DNA of 64,000 nucleotides from Perca fluviatilis (GCF_010015445.1 NC_053116.1:27614785-27678784); one strand, 5' to 3'. Counted from the stretch's first letter, positions 1 through 11,237 are shown. Notes: a model not told the origin generated them from the letters alone. A program made the numbers and translations.

Positions 1-203
1 GATGTTATTACTCAGCAGTAAAACATTCCTATAGCAGTCTCAAAGATTCGGTAGGGATCAGGCCCCCACTGAAATTCATAGCTATTGAATAAGTCTACCG
101 ATTTCCATTAGAATATCAATATGAATCATAAAATCTTGATTCATTCATTCCAAACCCATCCAACACCATGGTACTTTGAGTTACTAATGACTAATGCGCC
201 CAC

Positions 204-3200
204 CTCGCTTAGTGGCAAGTTGTGGTCCTCCTCCTTCAGGAAGTCGATGTCTCTGGAAGAGATGATGCCCACCAGCTTGCCGCCCATTTTGCCGTCGTCT
301 GTGATGGGGATTCCACAGAAGCCGTGGCGAGCCTTGGCCTGGAAGACATCCCGAACGCGCTCGTTGGGGCTCATCACTACAGGGTCTGTGATGAAGCCCT
401 GCTCATAACGCTGGAGTGGGGTGGGGTGTGGGAGGGGTGGGGGGGGGGTGAGGTGAGGAAAAGGAGGGGTGTGGAAGAATAAAGAGGGGCAGGAGAAGGA
501 TGGTGTAAAAAAAAATAAAAATAAAAAAAAGGAAGTGGATTTAAGAGCCAGCATGGGAAAGAAAGGGAGAGTAACAGCCGGGGGAAAGGGTGTAAGGGAT
601 TCAATAAGGAGGGTTGGATAAAGAATATGTGAGCGTTTCACTGCCGACACTCGAGAGCAGAGGAGCAAGGGATGCAGGGAAATAACATACTTTTACAGCT
701 TTCAAACTGAGAGCAGCAAATAAAAATAGAGAAAGACAAAGAGAAGCCAACGTTAGAGGACAGAAAAAAGATAAGCCTCAAAACGACGAAGAGAAAAAGG
801 AAAGAAAATGATCACGCAAGAGCAAAAAAACTTTCAATAAAAGAAGAAACAAGATGAGCAAAAGAATAAAATTAAAGAACGGGAAAAGGGATGAAGGAGT
901 GTAAAGAGAAAATAAAACCGTACAGACAGTCATCATCACTACCTTGACTTTGCGAACTTCATTGGCCTGGAACTCTGGAGTGCAGTTGTGGTGGATGAAG
1001 CCGATGCCACCCGTTAGCTGGGAGGAGACAATACATCAGGTGTGCGTGAGTGAGCGTGGCAGTGTACTAACATGATAGCAGCAGGAACAATAAACAATCT
1101 GATAATCCAAGGAAAGCGTGCGTCTGTGTGTCCTACTTACTGCCATAGCGATGGCCATGTTGGCCTCTGAGACCGTGTCCATGGGAGAGGAGACTAAGGG
1201 AGTTTTCATGGTGATTTGTTTGGTGAGCGCTGAGGTCAGGTCCTGGACAAAAGACATCAGGAGGATATTAGGCACACATGGACACTTGATGAACTACTCT
1301 ACGATCATTACGATATTCAAAGCAAAATTTGTTACAGCGGATGAATCAGAGTCAAACATCTGAAAAGCTGGAAACTGTTTAAGAGGTTTACTTTGGAATA
1401 CTACATGTATAATAGTTAGGCTGAAAGGTCCAGTGTGTAACGCGTTTAGTTGTTCATTATCAAAATCTGTGTTTTGGCCGTTCACAAACTTGTCCTTTTT
1501 CATGAATATTTACCACCACCATCAATTCCAAGTATTCCTTTTGGCTTGAAAATTTACATTTGCATTCGCATGAACTGGGGTAGACGCGCCATATTCATGC
1601 GCCATCTTGAAATACGTTAGCCGGTAAGGGACATACAGGACATACTGCTCCGCCTTTCACGTTTTCGCTGTCACATGATAAACTCACAGGTGCTGCTAAT
1701 GCTGCTAATGGGTATCGTAGCTTCCCGGCCCGGCAAGTTTGAAGAAGGAAACATGGAGGACCACACGTATTCATAATCCAAATTTCTTCGCCCAGAAAAA
1801 GATATTGAAGATATTGAAAAGAGCAAGAGACCGTCTTTTTGAACCGTGAAGGCTACCGTAGCAATAATACGTACTTTGAACTGCGTGGTGCGAGAGAGTT
1901 GATTGCGATATACGAGCTCAACGATAGATGGGAGAAATTCCCACACAATGGCCCTCATTTATAAAACGTGCGTACGACCTAAAACAGGCGTACGCCAATT
2001 CCTACACAAAGCTCGGCATTTATCAATTTGGACGTGAGCGTAGGCTGCGATCAAATCTCACGTCTGGTCTGAACTCGTGTACGCAAGTTTTCGATTCAGT
2101 GTGGACTTGCGGTGCAGCATATAATCAGTTTAACAGGAGAAGGAGAAGTCATCAGTTGATCACGTATCAGCAATGGCAGATCTGGCTCTTTTAGAAGACC
2201 TCTATGCGCCGGTCTGCAACATTGTTTTAGCCTGTTGGGTTCTGCACAACATCGCACAGGAAAACACGGTGCCATAAATGTAACGATGGAGCCAGATGAC
2301 CCGATGCCCAGAGAGAAGTGTCCAGAACAGACCCAACTGGGGGCTATACGAAGGAGACAGGATATTATTCCTCACTTTAAAAGGTAGCCTATAGTGTTAC
2401 GTTTGGCAATGATATTCAATACAGGAAACATGACGATGCACAACATTTTTATTTATTCTTCAGGTTTTTGTTTCTCTTTCAAGTGAATGATTTATTTCTG
2501 CCATTGACCGAGTTATTTCGGCTTGTTTTTCCAGCCCCTCTGCTGTCAGGAGACAGGGTCGAGGTGGTGGTCCAGCACGGGGGATACGCGCCTCTCCCTC
2601 AGCTTTTGCCTCGTTCTGACCAGTGAAATAAAAGACACTGCATAAACTCCGCTACCGTGTGTTTATTTAATTATAGGTACACCTACATGTAGGCCTAATA
2701 GATTGCAATAGAAGCCTGTATATAACTATTAGGACTATAGAAAAATGTGTCAAGGATGTATAAATTAAATAGGCTAAACTTCAGCTGGAGGCCGATTTAC
2801 TACGGCAACACTGTTGACCGCATCAGTGATCTCCTTCCATCCCGCATTCTTTCTACAGCCTTTAATAGCAGTTTTCAGGCTGCCAAATAAAAAAACGGAG
2901 ATATCAGGGTTTCAATCTCCACCTATGAAAAGCTCCGCTTCTCAGCCGGATTACGTCTCGCCATGTCGTAAATTGTAGGGGCGAGGCCTCAAAACCGAGA
3001 ATATATTGGAGCGTGATATTTAAATGACGATCGTTTCCAGCCGCCGCATTTATCAATGTACGACCATTCTTACGCTCTGATTGGTGTGATACGAACTTTT
3101 CATGAATCCCACGTGAAGCCTGTCGTAAGATGATTTCTGCGCTGGTTTCTACGTTAGGTTGATAAATGAGGGCCATTGGACCTTTAAGGCCTTTTTTCTA

Positions 3201-6200
3201 TTGTACTTGATGTTGGTAAAGTTTTTTCACTTTATGACTCATCTTCTTGTGCTACTGTTACACAACATTTAAGAACTTACCATTATCCCATAAATGTCAC
3301 AGTGGGAGGCCATGATTTAGTGCAATGGCTGGACGCATTGTGAGCCTATTTCAGGGAATATTTGTGATGGGAGGTACACAGCTGGTAATCCTTACTCTCG
3401 CCTCATGTGCTCCCATCCCGGACATCATGCCACATTCAGATTAGTTTAATACCACAACAGCAGCATTAATCGGATTTCACATGTTGGTAAATATTTTTCC
3501 TTCATCACGACTCACCACTTGGTCTGATGTGAAGTCGATGTAGCCCGGCAGAATCAGGATGTCACTGAAGGAGAGACGAGAAAGATGAGGTTAGAGCAAC
3601 TCCTTACAAGACCTGTCCATCCTAACATCTTTAAACGTGTTTCAGCCAATCAAACATGAAAGATTTAATTCATAATCTGGAACTTCACATTCCAAAACTG
3701 AGAACTAAAACCTTAAGAGAAACACTCTTTCCGTTTGACCGATGGGGCTTCACTGTACAGTTAAGAGATTGTAAACAAATAAAATGTGATGAGTAGACAT
3801 GCACCTAACACATATTTCTAGTTCAGAAATAGAAAACCAAGAAGGTATTCAAGGAAAATGTGACTTAACTACTCCAAACAGGACAGGCATTTCTTTCTTG
3901 GGAATCTTCAGAAGGTGTCATGTTACAGTACAAGTGTGTGGGTGTGAGAAATGTTTTGCAAACAACTTCTTAAATGCAAGGCATGTCGATCCATGTGGCA
4001 TATGAGTGGCCGCGAGGCACATGTGGAGATGAGACCAAAAAGAGACAGGGCAGCAGATTCTAGCATGTGACATGAGTGACTGTCAGTCATTAACGAACTA
4101 TACTTTAATAAACAAAGTCTTTGCTTTGCAATGTTTGATTAATGTGTGTGGATTTTTTAGTGTGGATTTCTTTTCTTTTTTTAGACTCCGTAAAGTGTCT
4201 GTGAGTGTTCTAAAAAAAAAAAGCGCTATATAAATGAAATGGATTATAATTTCAAAAGCAATGAGTAACCACTTTGAACTGACACACCACCACTTAACTT
4301 TTGCCCTAGAACGGTCAGTGCCTCACTGGCTGCTGGCTCTTACGTATCCTACACTGCCAGCTACATATTCACTTACTTAATGAACCATACACACTCTCAC
4401 ATACTAGGGCTGCAACTAACAATTATTTTCATTATCATTTAATCAGCAAATTATTTTCTCAATTAATCGATTGGTCTAGCAAATGTCAGAAAATAGTGAA
4501 AAATGTCCATCCCAGTTTCTCAAGGTCCAAGGTGAGGTCTTGTTTTGTCAATCCAAAACCCAAAGATATCCAGTTTAATTTGATATAAAACAGAGAAAAG
4601 CAGGAAACCTCCATATTTGAGAGGCTGAAAACAGCATATTCTGCCACTTCTACATTAAGAATTACTTTAGTGATTAATCGATCACAATATTGGCAAATTA
4701 TTTTTCTGTCAGTCGACTAATCGATTAGTCTACTAATCGTTGCAGCTCTATTGCATACCCGTACATTTAATACTAAAGCTTATACTGTACATATATAGAC
4801 CTATAGAGTATTTATACCACTGTCTACATTGTACATACTGGATCTATAGTGTATAGGCCACACATATTCATATCATACCTCCAGCTGTTATTCTGTATAT
4901 AATGTTTACTATAAGCACAATTTGTACTTTCTGCACTATACCTGCGCTGCTTACTATGTTCTACTGTATATCTTAGCTTATTCATACCATTGTTAATACT
5001 GTATATATGTAGTGTATTCACACACTTATTGTTTATTCCACATTCTATTAAATTCTATATTTTTTTCTCCAAGTGCTGAACAATGATTAAAATACAGACA
5101 AGACAAAGCAATAATAAGAAAAATAAATAAATGATTTAGAGACCAATGCACACTAAGAAAAATAAAAAATGAATCAAATATACTAATAATATCAAATATA
5201 AAAACTGCTTTTTTTATACCAAGTTAAAACAAATAAACACTAAAAAAAACAATGAAATAATAAAAATATTAATTAAAAGTATAAGACACTAAATGAAAGC
5301 CAGACTGAATAAGTAGGTTTTTAGTCTCTGTTTAAAAAGGTATTTATGTTTCCAGCTCCTCTCAGCTCCTCAGGGAGGCTGTTCCAACATCTCGGTGCAT
5401 AGTAGCTAAAAGCAGCATCGCCAGAGGTTTTTGTTCTGCTTTGTGGAACAGCTAAAAGAGAAAAGTTGGAGGATCTGAGGGGCCTTTTTTTCTGATTTAT
5501 CAATAAATCATTTGGTCTATAAAATGTCAGAAAACAGTGAAAAATGTGGCAATCACTTTGTAGAACTGGTACATATAGCAAAATATTAATGTCAAAAATA
5601 TAATCTAGGATTTTGGACATGAAAAGATGACAGCATCTAATTAGTACATGACATTACTATGTTTGCTTTGTTGTATAGGAGGACTACCAAGCAGATGCTT
5701 TAAATATAGTCAGGTCCACACAGCCCAGAATTACAACACAGGACTGTGTAGGCCAGGACCTAAATTTGGAACCAGTGTGTGTACAGAAGGAATGTCCCCC
5801 CCCCCACTGTAATTGAGACCACACAAGTGTTGTTGTTTTTTTGTTTTGTTTAAAAAGAAAAAAAAAAGAAAAGAAAAGCTGGACTTATCAGCAATCATTT
5901 TTGGCTAGCAGTGTGTCATTTAAAAAGGTGAAAACAATGAACTGTCTGAAGGTAAAGTTCAAAACAGTCATAAAACTTCACTGATGGCCAAAACTGTCAA
6001 CTGTGATCAAAGGATGTCCTTATAACCAAACTAGACAGTGGATTAACAATGTAGCTTCTGTTTCATATTATAAAGAAAATAAGATTTTTTGTCTCACCAC
6101 AGTTTCATGTTATAAAATTGCATATTTTTGATTTTTAATTTTAAACCACCAGTTTGGGCTCTGGTGACTTCTTAAGTAAATTAGTGATTACTCTGGACAT

Positions 6201-6296
6201 TTAAAGGGATTTTCCACCCATTTTAAACATTAAGTTCAGTTTACTTGCTACAAGTATTAACTTACTCAACGTGTGATTACAGTTATAGTAGTAGTA

Positions 6297-6344
<48 letters not shown>

Positions 6345-6521
6345 GTTTACGTGCAGTTTAGTGTCCCAAATAATTTTCCAAAAACTGAGTGTCCCAAATG
6401 ATGAGGGTCTAATTTGAGACAGGTTGCCCTAACCCTAACACCTGTTAAACAGGTGGTTTAGCAGGTTCATAATTAATGACATTGTATGGGGGAATTTGGG
6501 ACACTAAACTGCACGTATACC

Positions 6522-6566
<45 letters not shown>

Positions 6567-7038
6567 TGTCTTCTCTGGCTCTGACGGAGCTTTCTAATGT
6601 TTAATAAGTCATAATGTGAGGACAAATGCTATTGCTTGCATTATGGGACATGTAACATCCAGTGTTTTTGGAGCTTGATTCTATCCATTTAAAATGGTTG
6701 TAAATGTTTCTTTTAGCCATTAACAGATCGATTAATAACAGATCGATTCATTAATAACTAAACGGTCACCGGCTGTCCCCAAATAACGGTTTGCTTTGGT
6801 AACACCAGATCCAGTTGCTGGACAACTGACAAACATTCTACATCAGTAAGTGAAAAACACATCAAGGGCAGGGGGCTAGTTAGCACATAAAGCTACGTTA
6901 CGTTACAAAACTAGACATTGGTTCAGCGTGGGGTCTTTACTTGTAAGTGAGCCCGTCTCCTCCGTTGAACAGCTGCTGTCCCGACAGCCCATCATCGGGG
7001 ATGTAACCGGTCTGCCCGCTGATCAGGTAGTCCGCCAT
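204..7038 (-). CDS. impdh2: IMP dehydrogenase 2, exons 1-5 (3' part of gene outside window)
   Basis: Cytosolic, NAD-dependent oxidation of IMP to XMP, the rate-limiting step of GMP synthesis; the family forms tetramers and octamers. Exons in transcript order: 6941-7038, 3516-3564, 1141-1242, 943-1017, 204-410. All have GT/AG borders and the phases chain. The start is the ATG at 7036-7038, giving [20 protein letters not shown]. Exon 3 encodes [19 protein letters not shown], exon 4 [19 protein letters not shown], and exon 5 the beginning of the first CBS domain ([14 protein letters not shown], then [20 protein letters not shown]). The 177 codons seen match the first third of the 514-residue vertebrate enzyme. 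RVRDVF, HGFCGIP and [12 protein letters not shown] are type-2-like rather than type-1-like. The catalytic Cys loop would lie left of position 1. Exon 2 reads NDILILPG where I recall NDFLILPG in mammals. Paralogue choice is by remembered similarity. Confidence 0.95.
2173..2387 (+). pseudogene. Harbinger transposase remnant
   Basis: A 34-codon ORF (2173-2277) starts [13 protein letters not shown] and runs straight into [21 protein letters not shown]. It looks like the N-terminus of a PIF/Harbinger transposase fused to its C-terminal LACWVLHNI motif, with the DDE core missing between. A second short ORF at 2286-2387, in another frame, ends [15 protein letters not shown], like the family's basic C-terminal tail. 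It cannot encode an active enzyme. Confidence 0.6.
2774..2890 (-). pseudogene. Harbinger Myb/SANT-like protein remnant
   Basis: The reverse strand reads [20 protein letters not shown] followed by [15 protein letters not shown] and a stop at 2774-2776. This resembles the tryptophan-containing trihelix/Myb-like helices of the second Harbinger protein, which helps the transposase bind DNA. Only about 37 codons remain and no start is recognisable. Confidence 0.5.
4405..4750. mobile_element. hAT-type MITE (TAGGGCTGCAAC family)
   Basis: The element begins TAGGGCTGCAACTAAC and ends with the complement, GTTGCAGCTCTA. It is AT-rich inside with repeated ATTAATCGAT strings. The flanks tcacatac and ttgcatac match at 6 of 8 positions, as expected for an aged 8-bp hAT target duplication. 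It has no coding capacity and lies in impdh2 intron 1 (3565-6940). Confidence 0.75.
5285..5492 (-). mobile_element. LINE 3' fragment (reverse-transcriptase C-terminus)
   Basis: The minus strand encodes [20 protein letters not shown] then [20 protein letters not shown], the hallmark C-terminus of L2/CR1-like fish LINE polyproteins. A frameshift near 5338 separates this from the terminal [10 protein letters not shown] and stop. The A/T-rich tract to the left is the 3' tail. It is a 5'-truncated dead copy. Confidence 0.7.
5493..5552. mobile_element. Fragment of the TAGGGCTGCAAC hAT MITE
   Basis: The stretch ttggtctataaaatgtcaga and following bases repeats the interior of the MITE at 4405-4750. 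It abuts the LINE fragment, so the LINE-like reading frame upstream of 5492 is not LINE sequence. Confidence 0.5.
6288..6566. repeat. (AAT)n microsatellite split by a MITE
   Basis: An (AAT)n/(TAG)n tract at 6288-6343 resumes as (AAT)n at 6522-6566. The two halves are separated by the 178-bp inverted-repeat element at 6344-6521. Confidence 0.85.
6344..6521. mobile_element. 178-bp MITE inside an (AAT)n tract
   Basis: Terminal inverted repeats of about 28 bp: the left end starts GGTTTACGTGCAGTTTAGTG and continues TCCCAAAT; the right end is its complement with one change (GGTATACG). The interior carries a short telomere-like string, ccctaaccctaac, at about 6424-6437. It has no ORF and no family I can name. 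Confidence 0.7.
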
Positions 7039-7400
7039 GACGTCCAATAAGCCCTAGCCAGTCCTTCAGTTTTAAACTATTAAGAAATGAATTTAACAAG
7101 CTCCTGCGGATACACAGACAGACAACACAGAGGCCCGGGAACAGAGAGCCAGAACTTTCTTCTTTCGCCCCGTGTGCTGCTACCCACCCGTCGTCCTGCT
7201 CCGTGCGCCTCTGAGCAGCCGGGAATAGTTCTGTCCGGACTCTCTGTTAACGGCCGGGAACTGAACAAAAAATGTCGGTATGACGGTATGTATGCCTTTT
7301 CAGGCCTCTATGCCAGCCAAAGCTGAGCGCTGCTCTTCCTACAGTTCCTCAGACACGTGCATTATTCCCGTCTGACAGCGTTTCCGAGCCTGACGTCACG
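7039..7400 (-). promoter_or_regulatory. impdh2: impdh2 5' untranslated/promoter region with CRE
   Basis: This is the CpG-containing stretch immediately upstream of the impdh2 ATG. It holds a perfect cAMP-response palindrome, TGACGTCA, at 7391-7398, inside the longer string TGACGTCACGTCCG that recurs upstream of xpc. The transcription start cannot be placed from sequence alone. CREB/ATF control is an inference from the motif. Confidence 0.55.
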
Positions 7401-7616
7401 TCCGGCCGACTCACCCCCACATTTTTTTATCATTACAGAGAGATCAAAGCTTTTATTATTATACAATATTAAAGTTATTGAAAATGTGAAGTAATTACTA
7501 TTTTACAGTCATATCTGAAGAAAAGTCACCTCAGTGGAACATACAGAGCTCAAGATCCCTGCATGCTTTGCGTCACAGTACATATAGTACTGCTATTTGG
7601 CTAAATCAGGTGCGGA

Positions 7617-7767
7617 GTGGCCGGTTAGCTCAGTTGGTAGAGCGGACGCACATAAGCAGAGGTTTATTTCTCGATGCAGAAGGTCCAGCGTTCAAGTCCT
7701 ACCCCTTTCATATCTCAGCTTTCCTATCCAATAAAGGCAGAAATGCCCAAAAATTAAAATAAAAAAC
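7617..7767 (+). mobile_element. tRNA-derived SINE
   Basis: The head resembles a tRNA, with A-box TTAGCTCAGTTGGTAGAG and B-box GTTCAAGTCC. It continues into the typical fish body ending AATAAAGGCAGAAATGCCC and an A-rich tail. The same family occurs reversed at 12050-12206. The extended tail and decayed stem pairing argue against a functional tRNA gene. Confidence 0.75.
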
Positions 7768-8128
7768 AGGTATAAAAGTCCTGCATTCAAAATATCATTT
7801 ACTTACACAAGAATTAGCATCAAAACACAATTTTTAAGTATCACAAGTGAATGTACTTATAAAGCAGAATGGCTCCTTTTATTATAAGGTTGATTAATTA
7901 TTGATTTATGTTGTAGCGGGTAAAGGTGGAGCTCATTAAGTGGGACATTCTACCAGAAAGGTACATTTCCACTTCTAAAAATCTTTGAAGTAAAAAGTTT
8001 TTTTTTTAAATCTGAACATTAAGCCATATGAAGGACATGTTAAACTATGAGAAACACATATCGTACATTCTCAGCATGTTTTTATGCCAGAATAAAAAAC
8101 ATTTAAACAGCATTTCACCCCCTATAAT

Positions 8129-8533
8129 GTCAGGCCCTGTCACGGACAAATCTCTAAATGTCAGAAAGGTTTCCTAATGACTTTCTTTGATAGAAATAGC
8201 ATTTTCTTATTGATCACATGTCCCTGATTGTATCTGGCATGATTTTGTAACTCCTATAATAAATACAAGTGACTTTTGGTTAATTGTATAGATGGTTAAG
8301 CACAGAATAACCGACGCTACTATAAGATTGTAAAAAATCTTCCTTTACATCCCAGATTTTTACAAATATGCAATAGTGGATATATACCCCGCCTTTGTGT
8401 ACACATTTAAAGAGATTAATTCATGAATCATTTCTTAAATAGTCAACTTTTATATCATAATGTGATGTGTGACAGGACTGACCGTGACGTGACAGGACTG
8501 ACCGTGACGTGACAGGACTGACTTGACAGGATT
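8129..8533. repeat. Left subterminal repeats of the 4-kb transposon
   Basis: One copy of GTCAGGCCCTGTCAC lies at 8129-8143. At 8469-8528 a 20-bp unit, GTGACAGGACTGACCGTGAC, is repeated nearly three times, followed by a partial TTGACAGG. Related strings occur at the other end of the element. Confidence 0.7.
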
Positions 8534-8977
8534 TTCTTGATGCAGGAAATGGTATTCCTATTTGAAATTATTATTATTTTATTGTTAATGTTATGAGACT
8601 AATATGGTCATGTTCAGCCAATATAACATAATATGAAACCTAATTTATTAAAACATGACCAACAACTGATAGTTGAAACATCTTTTTTAATTTAATAACT
8701 GATATAGTCCAAACATTTTAATTCAATAAGAATATTCAATATAACAACTTTCATTTAGAAATGATTTAACAATTTCTTTAAAATTCTTCGAAATTTCATT
8801 TAACAATTCATTTAACAATTCATCGAATTTCCTTTAACAGTTCATTTAACAATTCACTGAAATTTCATTTAACATTAATTTCATAACGTATATACACAAC
8901 ACACACACACTAATGATAACAATGAACAATTAGAATTCCATAAATGTATTACATAAAAACAAAAACATGTTATGTTG

Positions 8978-8978
<1 letters not shown>

Positions 8979-9059
<81 letters not shown>

Positions 9060-9062
9060 CAC

Positions 9063-9101
<39 letters not shown>
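8979..9101. repeat. (CA)n microsatellite
   Basis: About 120 bp of mostly pure CA dinucleotides with a few CAA interruptions, inside the 4-kb transposon. The open frames over it are translation artefacts. Confidence 0.95.
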
Positions 9102-9103
<2 letters not shown>

Positions 9104-9538
9104 TTTGGGTGGGTCAGTGTGGTAGGAATGTGAAGTGTGTGGTATGTGACTTCACGTGCCGCCGGCACCAAATGTGAACGCCATTGTTGCGGAGGGAGAA
9201 TCAGTCACATTTGTCTCCTTAAACATGTAACTTGTAACATGTAACATGGTGGAACTTCAGAGTGGTTAGTTTTAAAACGACAGTCGCAACCTTGTTTCAA
9301 GAATGTTATGTGACATAAGCATTTGAAACAAGTAGGGTGAGGAGTTGAAGTTGTTTCAAAATTACTACATAAAGAAATGCATTCATAAATAAACTGCATT
9401 GGGGCCGGAAGTGGTGATTTTGTGCCTCTGTCATTGATTTCACTAGTTTGCGGTGCAGCTCCACTTTAGTGATTTCCTTTCAGCCCAGCTGAGTTGTATT
9501 GGAAACTAATGCCAATGTATTGCTATTGGTAGAGCTCC

Positions 9539-9544
9539 TCACTT

Positions 9545-9586
<42 letters not shown>

Positions 9587-10276
9587 TTTAATCTTTATAC
9601 TCCGCAAGCTTTGCCCAAATGTCTTTTGGATCTCATGGTGACGGGTGGTCAGGAGGTGGAATGAACTGAATGAGTGCTCAAATAAGTACCAGATCATGTC
9701 CTCTCTAGTGGGCCAGAAGAAGCGGTTCACTCCTACACGGTGCATGCATCTTACTTGTACCTGAACCTCATCAATGGCAGTAATGATGCCTGGGTAGAGG
9801 TCTTCGTCATATTTTATTACACACCACTTTTCTATGACTTCTGGACCACATTCAATTTCTTCTGTTGTTGGTGGTGAGCTTGTTGTGGCAAAGCTGAAGG
9901 CCTTGGTGTTATAGCATGTGCACTGTAGAATCTTGTCTACAGTGCACATGCAGCTCACATCGCGGTACACCATCTGCCCAGGAGAGGTAGTGACCACCTG
10001 GTGTATCCTCATAGTGGATGGGACTTGGGGGATGCCGTCTGGCATGTCCTTCATTGCCCTGTCAATGGACACTTCACTTACATAGAACAGTTTCAGAGTG
10101 GTGCCTGTGTGCACCAAGGCCTCAAACAGATCCATTGCACTTTTGATGTCGCGTCCGTGGCTCACCAAGCGATCCGCACACCTCTTTACAACACCTCCAA
10201 CCCCATCTGGCGCCCCTTTCCCGTGGCTGGCCTCAAAAAAATTCCACGTCCCAGCTTGGAATCCTTTTTTAGTCAT
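9539..10276 (-). CDS. Unassigned transposon-borne protein, C-terminal part (WNFFEASHGKGAPDGVGG)
   Basis: About 245 codons on the minus strand. The core WNFFEASHGKGAPDGVGG is followed by VKRCADRLVSHGRDIKSAMD. A compact C-terminal region reads CVIKYDEDLYPGIITAIDEV then CMHRVGVNRFFWPTREDMIW. I recall similar modules in uncharacterised multi-copy fish and invertebrate proteins, but no function. The last dozen or so codons (CVCVCV...) come from a (CA)n repeat at 9545-9585 that has replaced or overrun the natural end. The ATG at 10276 may not be the true start: a splice acceptor (ttccaag before CTGGGACGTGG) just inside the frame suggests an upstream exon. It sits inside the 7942-11972 transposon and is presumably its transposase or accessory protein. 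Confidence 0.5.
9545..9585. repeat. (CA)n microsatellite
   Basis: About 40 bp of CA repeat that fuses in frame to the 3' end of the transposon ORF. Confidence 0.95.
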
Positions 10277-10586
10277 TAAAAGCTAACACTACTCTATTAA
10301 GTTACTGTGTAGTTGGAAATGGAAATATGACTTCAAAATGTATAAAGGGTAGGCTAGGCTATTTACTATGATACAGCAAATTTAATCAATAGACATGTAA
10401 CTGTGTACAATGTAACTGTGGTACCACATCATAATACAGCTTAGTAATAACCATGCTAATATTTACATTATTATATGGTAATGACATATGTGCATGTCAT
10501 ATCCTTGGTAATAATGTAGATATTACAATGGTATTACCTTTATTACCAAACGTTAATATGAAGTGGCACCATGAGGGTAGTTGTTT

Positions 10587-10844
10587 CTAACCTTGAAAGC
10601 CCTGGCTCTGGACCTTGCTCTGGAACTGGCTCTGGAACTGTGGCCTCTCTCTTGAGCCTAGAACTTCTCTGTTGCTCTCTCCATAATTTCGCCTATGCCT
10701 TTGGTCTCTCTTATTCAACTCATGAACTCTTTTCCTCCTATCCTTTTTCTGCCTCCATTGCTCCCTTTCTTTCTGAAGATGTTTCTCCTTTCTCTCAGGA
10801 TCTGCATTTTGTCGTGCGATTCGCGCTTTGTCTCTCAGCTGCAC
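10587..10844 (-). CDS. Unassigned transposon-borne basic/coiled-coil N-terminal module
   Basis: About 85 codons very rich in Arg, Lys, Glu and Gln: RDKARIARQNADPERKEKHL, then REQWRQKKDRRKRVHELNKR and DQRHRRNYGES. The pattern is a basic coiled coil, plausibly DNA-binding. It lies upstream (minus-strand sense) of the WNFFEASHGKG ORF in the same transposon and probably belonged to the same protein or gene. No catalytic residues are visible in it. Confidence 0.45.
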   Translation of the reverse strand: MQLRDKARIARQNADPERKEKHLQKEREQWRQKKDRRKRVHELNKRDQRHRRNYGESNREVLGSRERPQFQSQFQSKVQSQGFQG

Positions 10845-11150
10845 TAACTGGAGCCATCTAACTGTAATCTGTATAAATTGAAATATTTACAGTCATTATT
10901 ACTCAAAGCTTTTACTTATTAGAATTATATATGTATTGCAATTTTATTCATATACAAAATGCAATCTCAAAAGCAGTCATAGGCCTAAAGAGGGAACATA
11001 TTCAAAACGTTTGTTATAAAAGCATAAAAAGCTATACATTCACAGTGTATGTTTGTAATGTAATATATTTATAAAATGTTTTACTACGGCATGTTTTAAA
11101 TACATATTATATGCAATTAAGGTAATAAAAAGAAACAGTATCATTAATTT

Positions 11151-11237
11151 GTCAGGCCCTGTCATAGGGCTGTCAGGCCCTGTCACACAGGGCCGTGACC
11201 AGCCGTGACAGGGCCTGACGTGACGGGGCCTGACAGT
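11151..11237. repeat. Right subterminal repeat cluster, hairpin-forming
   Basis: Two copies of GTCAGGCCCTGTCA are followed by two inverted copies (TGACAGGGCCTGAC and TGACGGGGCCTGAC). The cluster can fold on itself. A further copy, GTGACAGGGCTGACC, lies at about 11569. It mirrors the left cluster at 8129-8533. Confidence 0.7.

Larger units (their letters stand above)
1948..3176. mobile_element. Internally deleted PIF/Harbinger DNA transposon remnant
   Basis: The ends are inverted copies of ATGGCCCTCATTTATMAA (left 1948-1965, right 3159-3176, one mismatch). Inside are remnants of the two genes typical of Harbinger elements. On the plus strand is a transposase remnant at 2173-2387. On the minus strand is a Myb/SANT-like remnant at about 2774-2890. 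The 1.23-kb length is far below an autonomous element, so most of both genes is deleted. No clean 3-bp target duplication remains, which suggests age. It lies in impdh2 intron 2 (1243-3515). Confidence 0.7.

Noticed and set aside
141..668. Minus-strand frame extending beyond the impdh2 exon
   Set aside because: Only 204-410 is exon, bounded by cag acceptor and GAG|gtggg donor; the remainder is pyrimidine-rich intron.
6424..6437. Telomere-like CCCTAACCCTAAC as an interstitial telomere
   Set aside because: Only two units, inside a MITE; too short to be an interstitial telomeric array.
7617..7690. Candidate functional tRNA gene
   Set aside because: The A and B boxes are present but the body continues into a SINE tail, and a reversed copy of the whole unit exists at 12050-12206.
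10001..10286. Plus-strand frames of 60-90 codons
   Set aside because: They are antisense to the transposon frame at 9539-10276, which has the recognisable protein motif.
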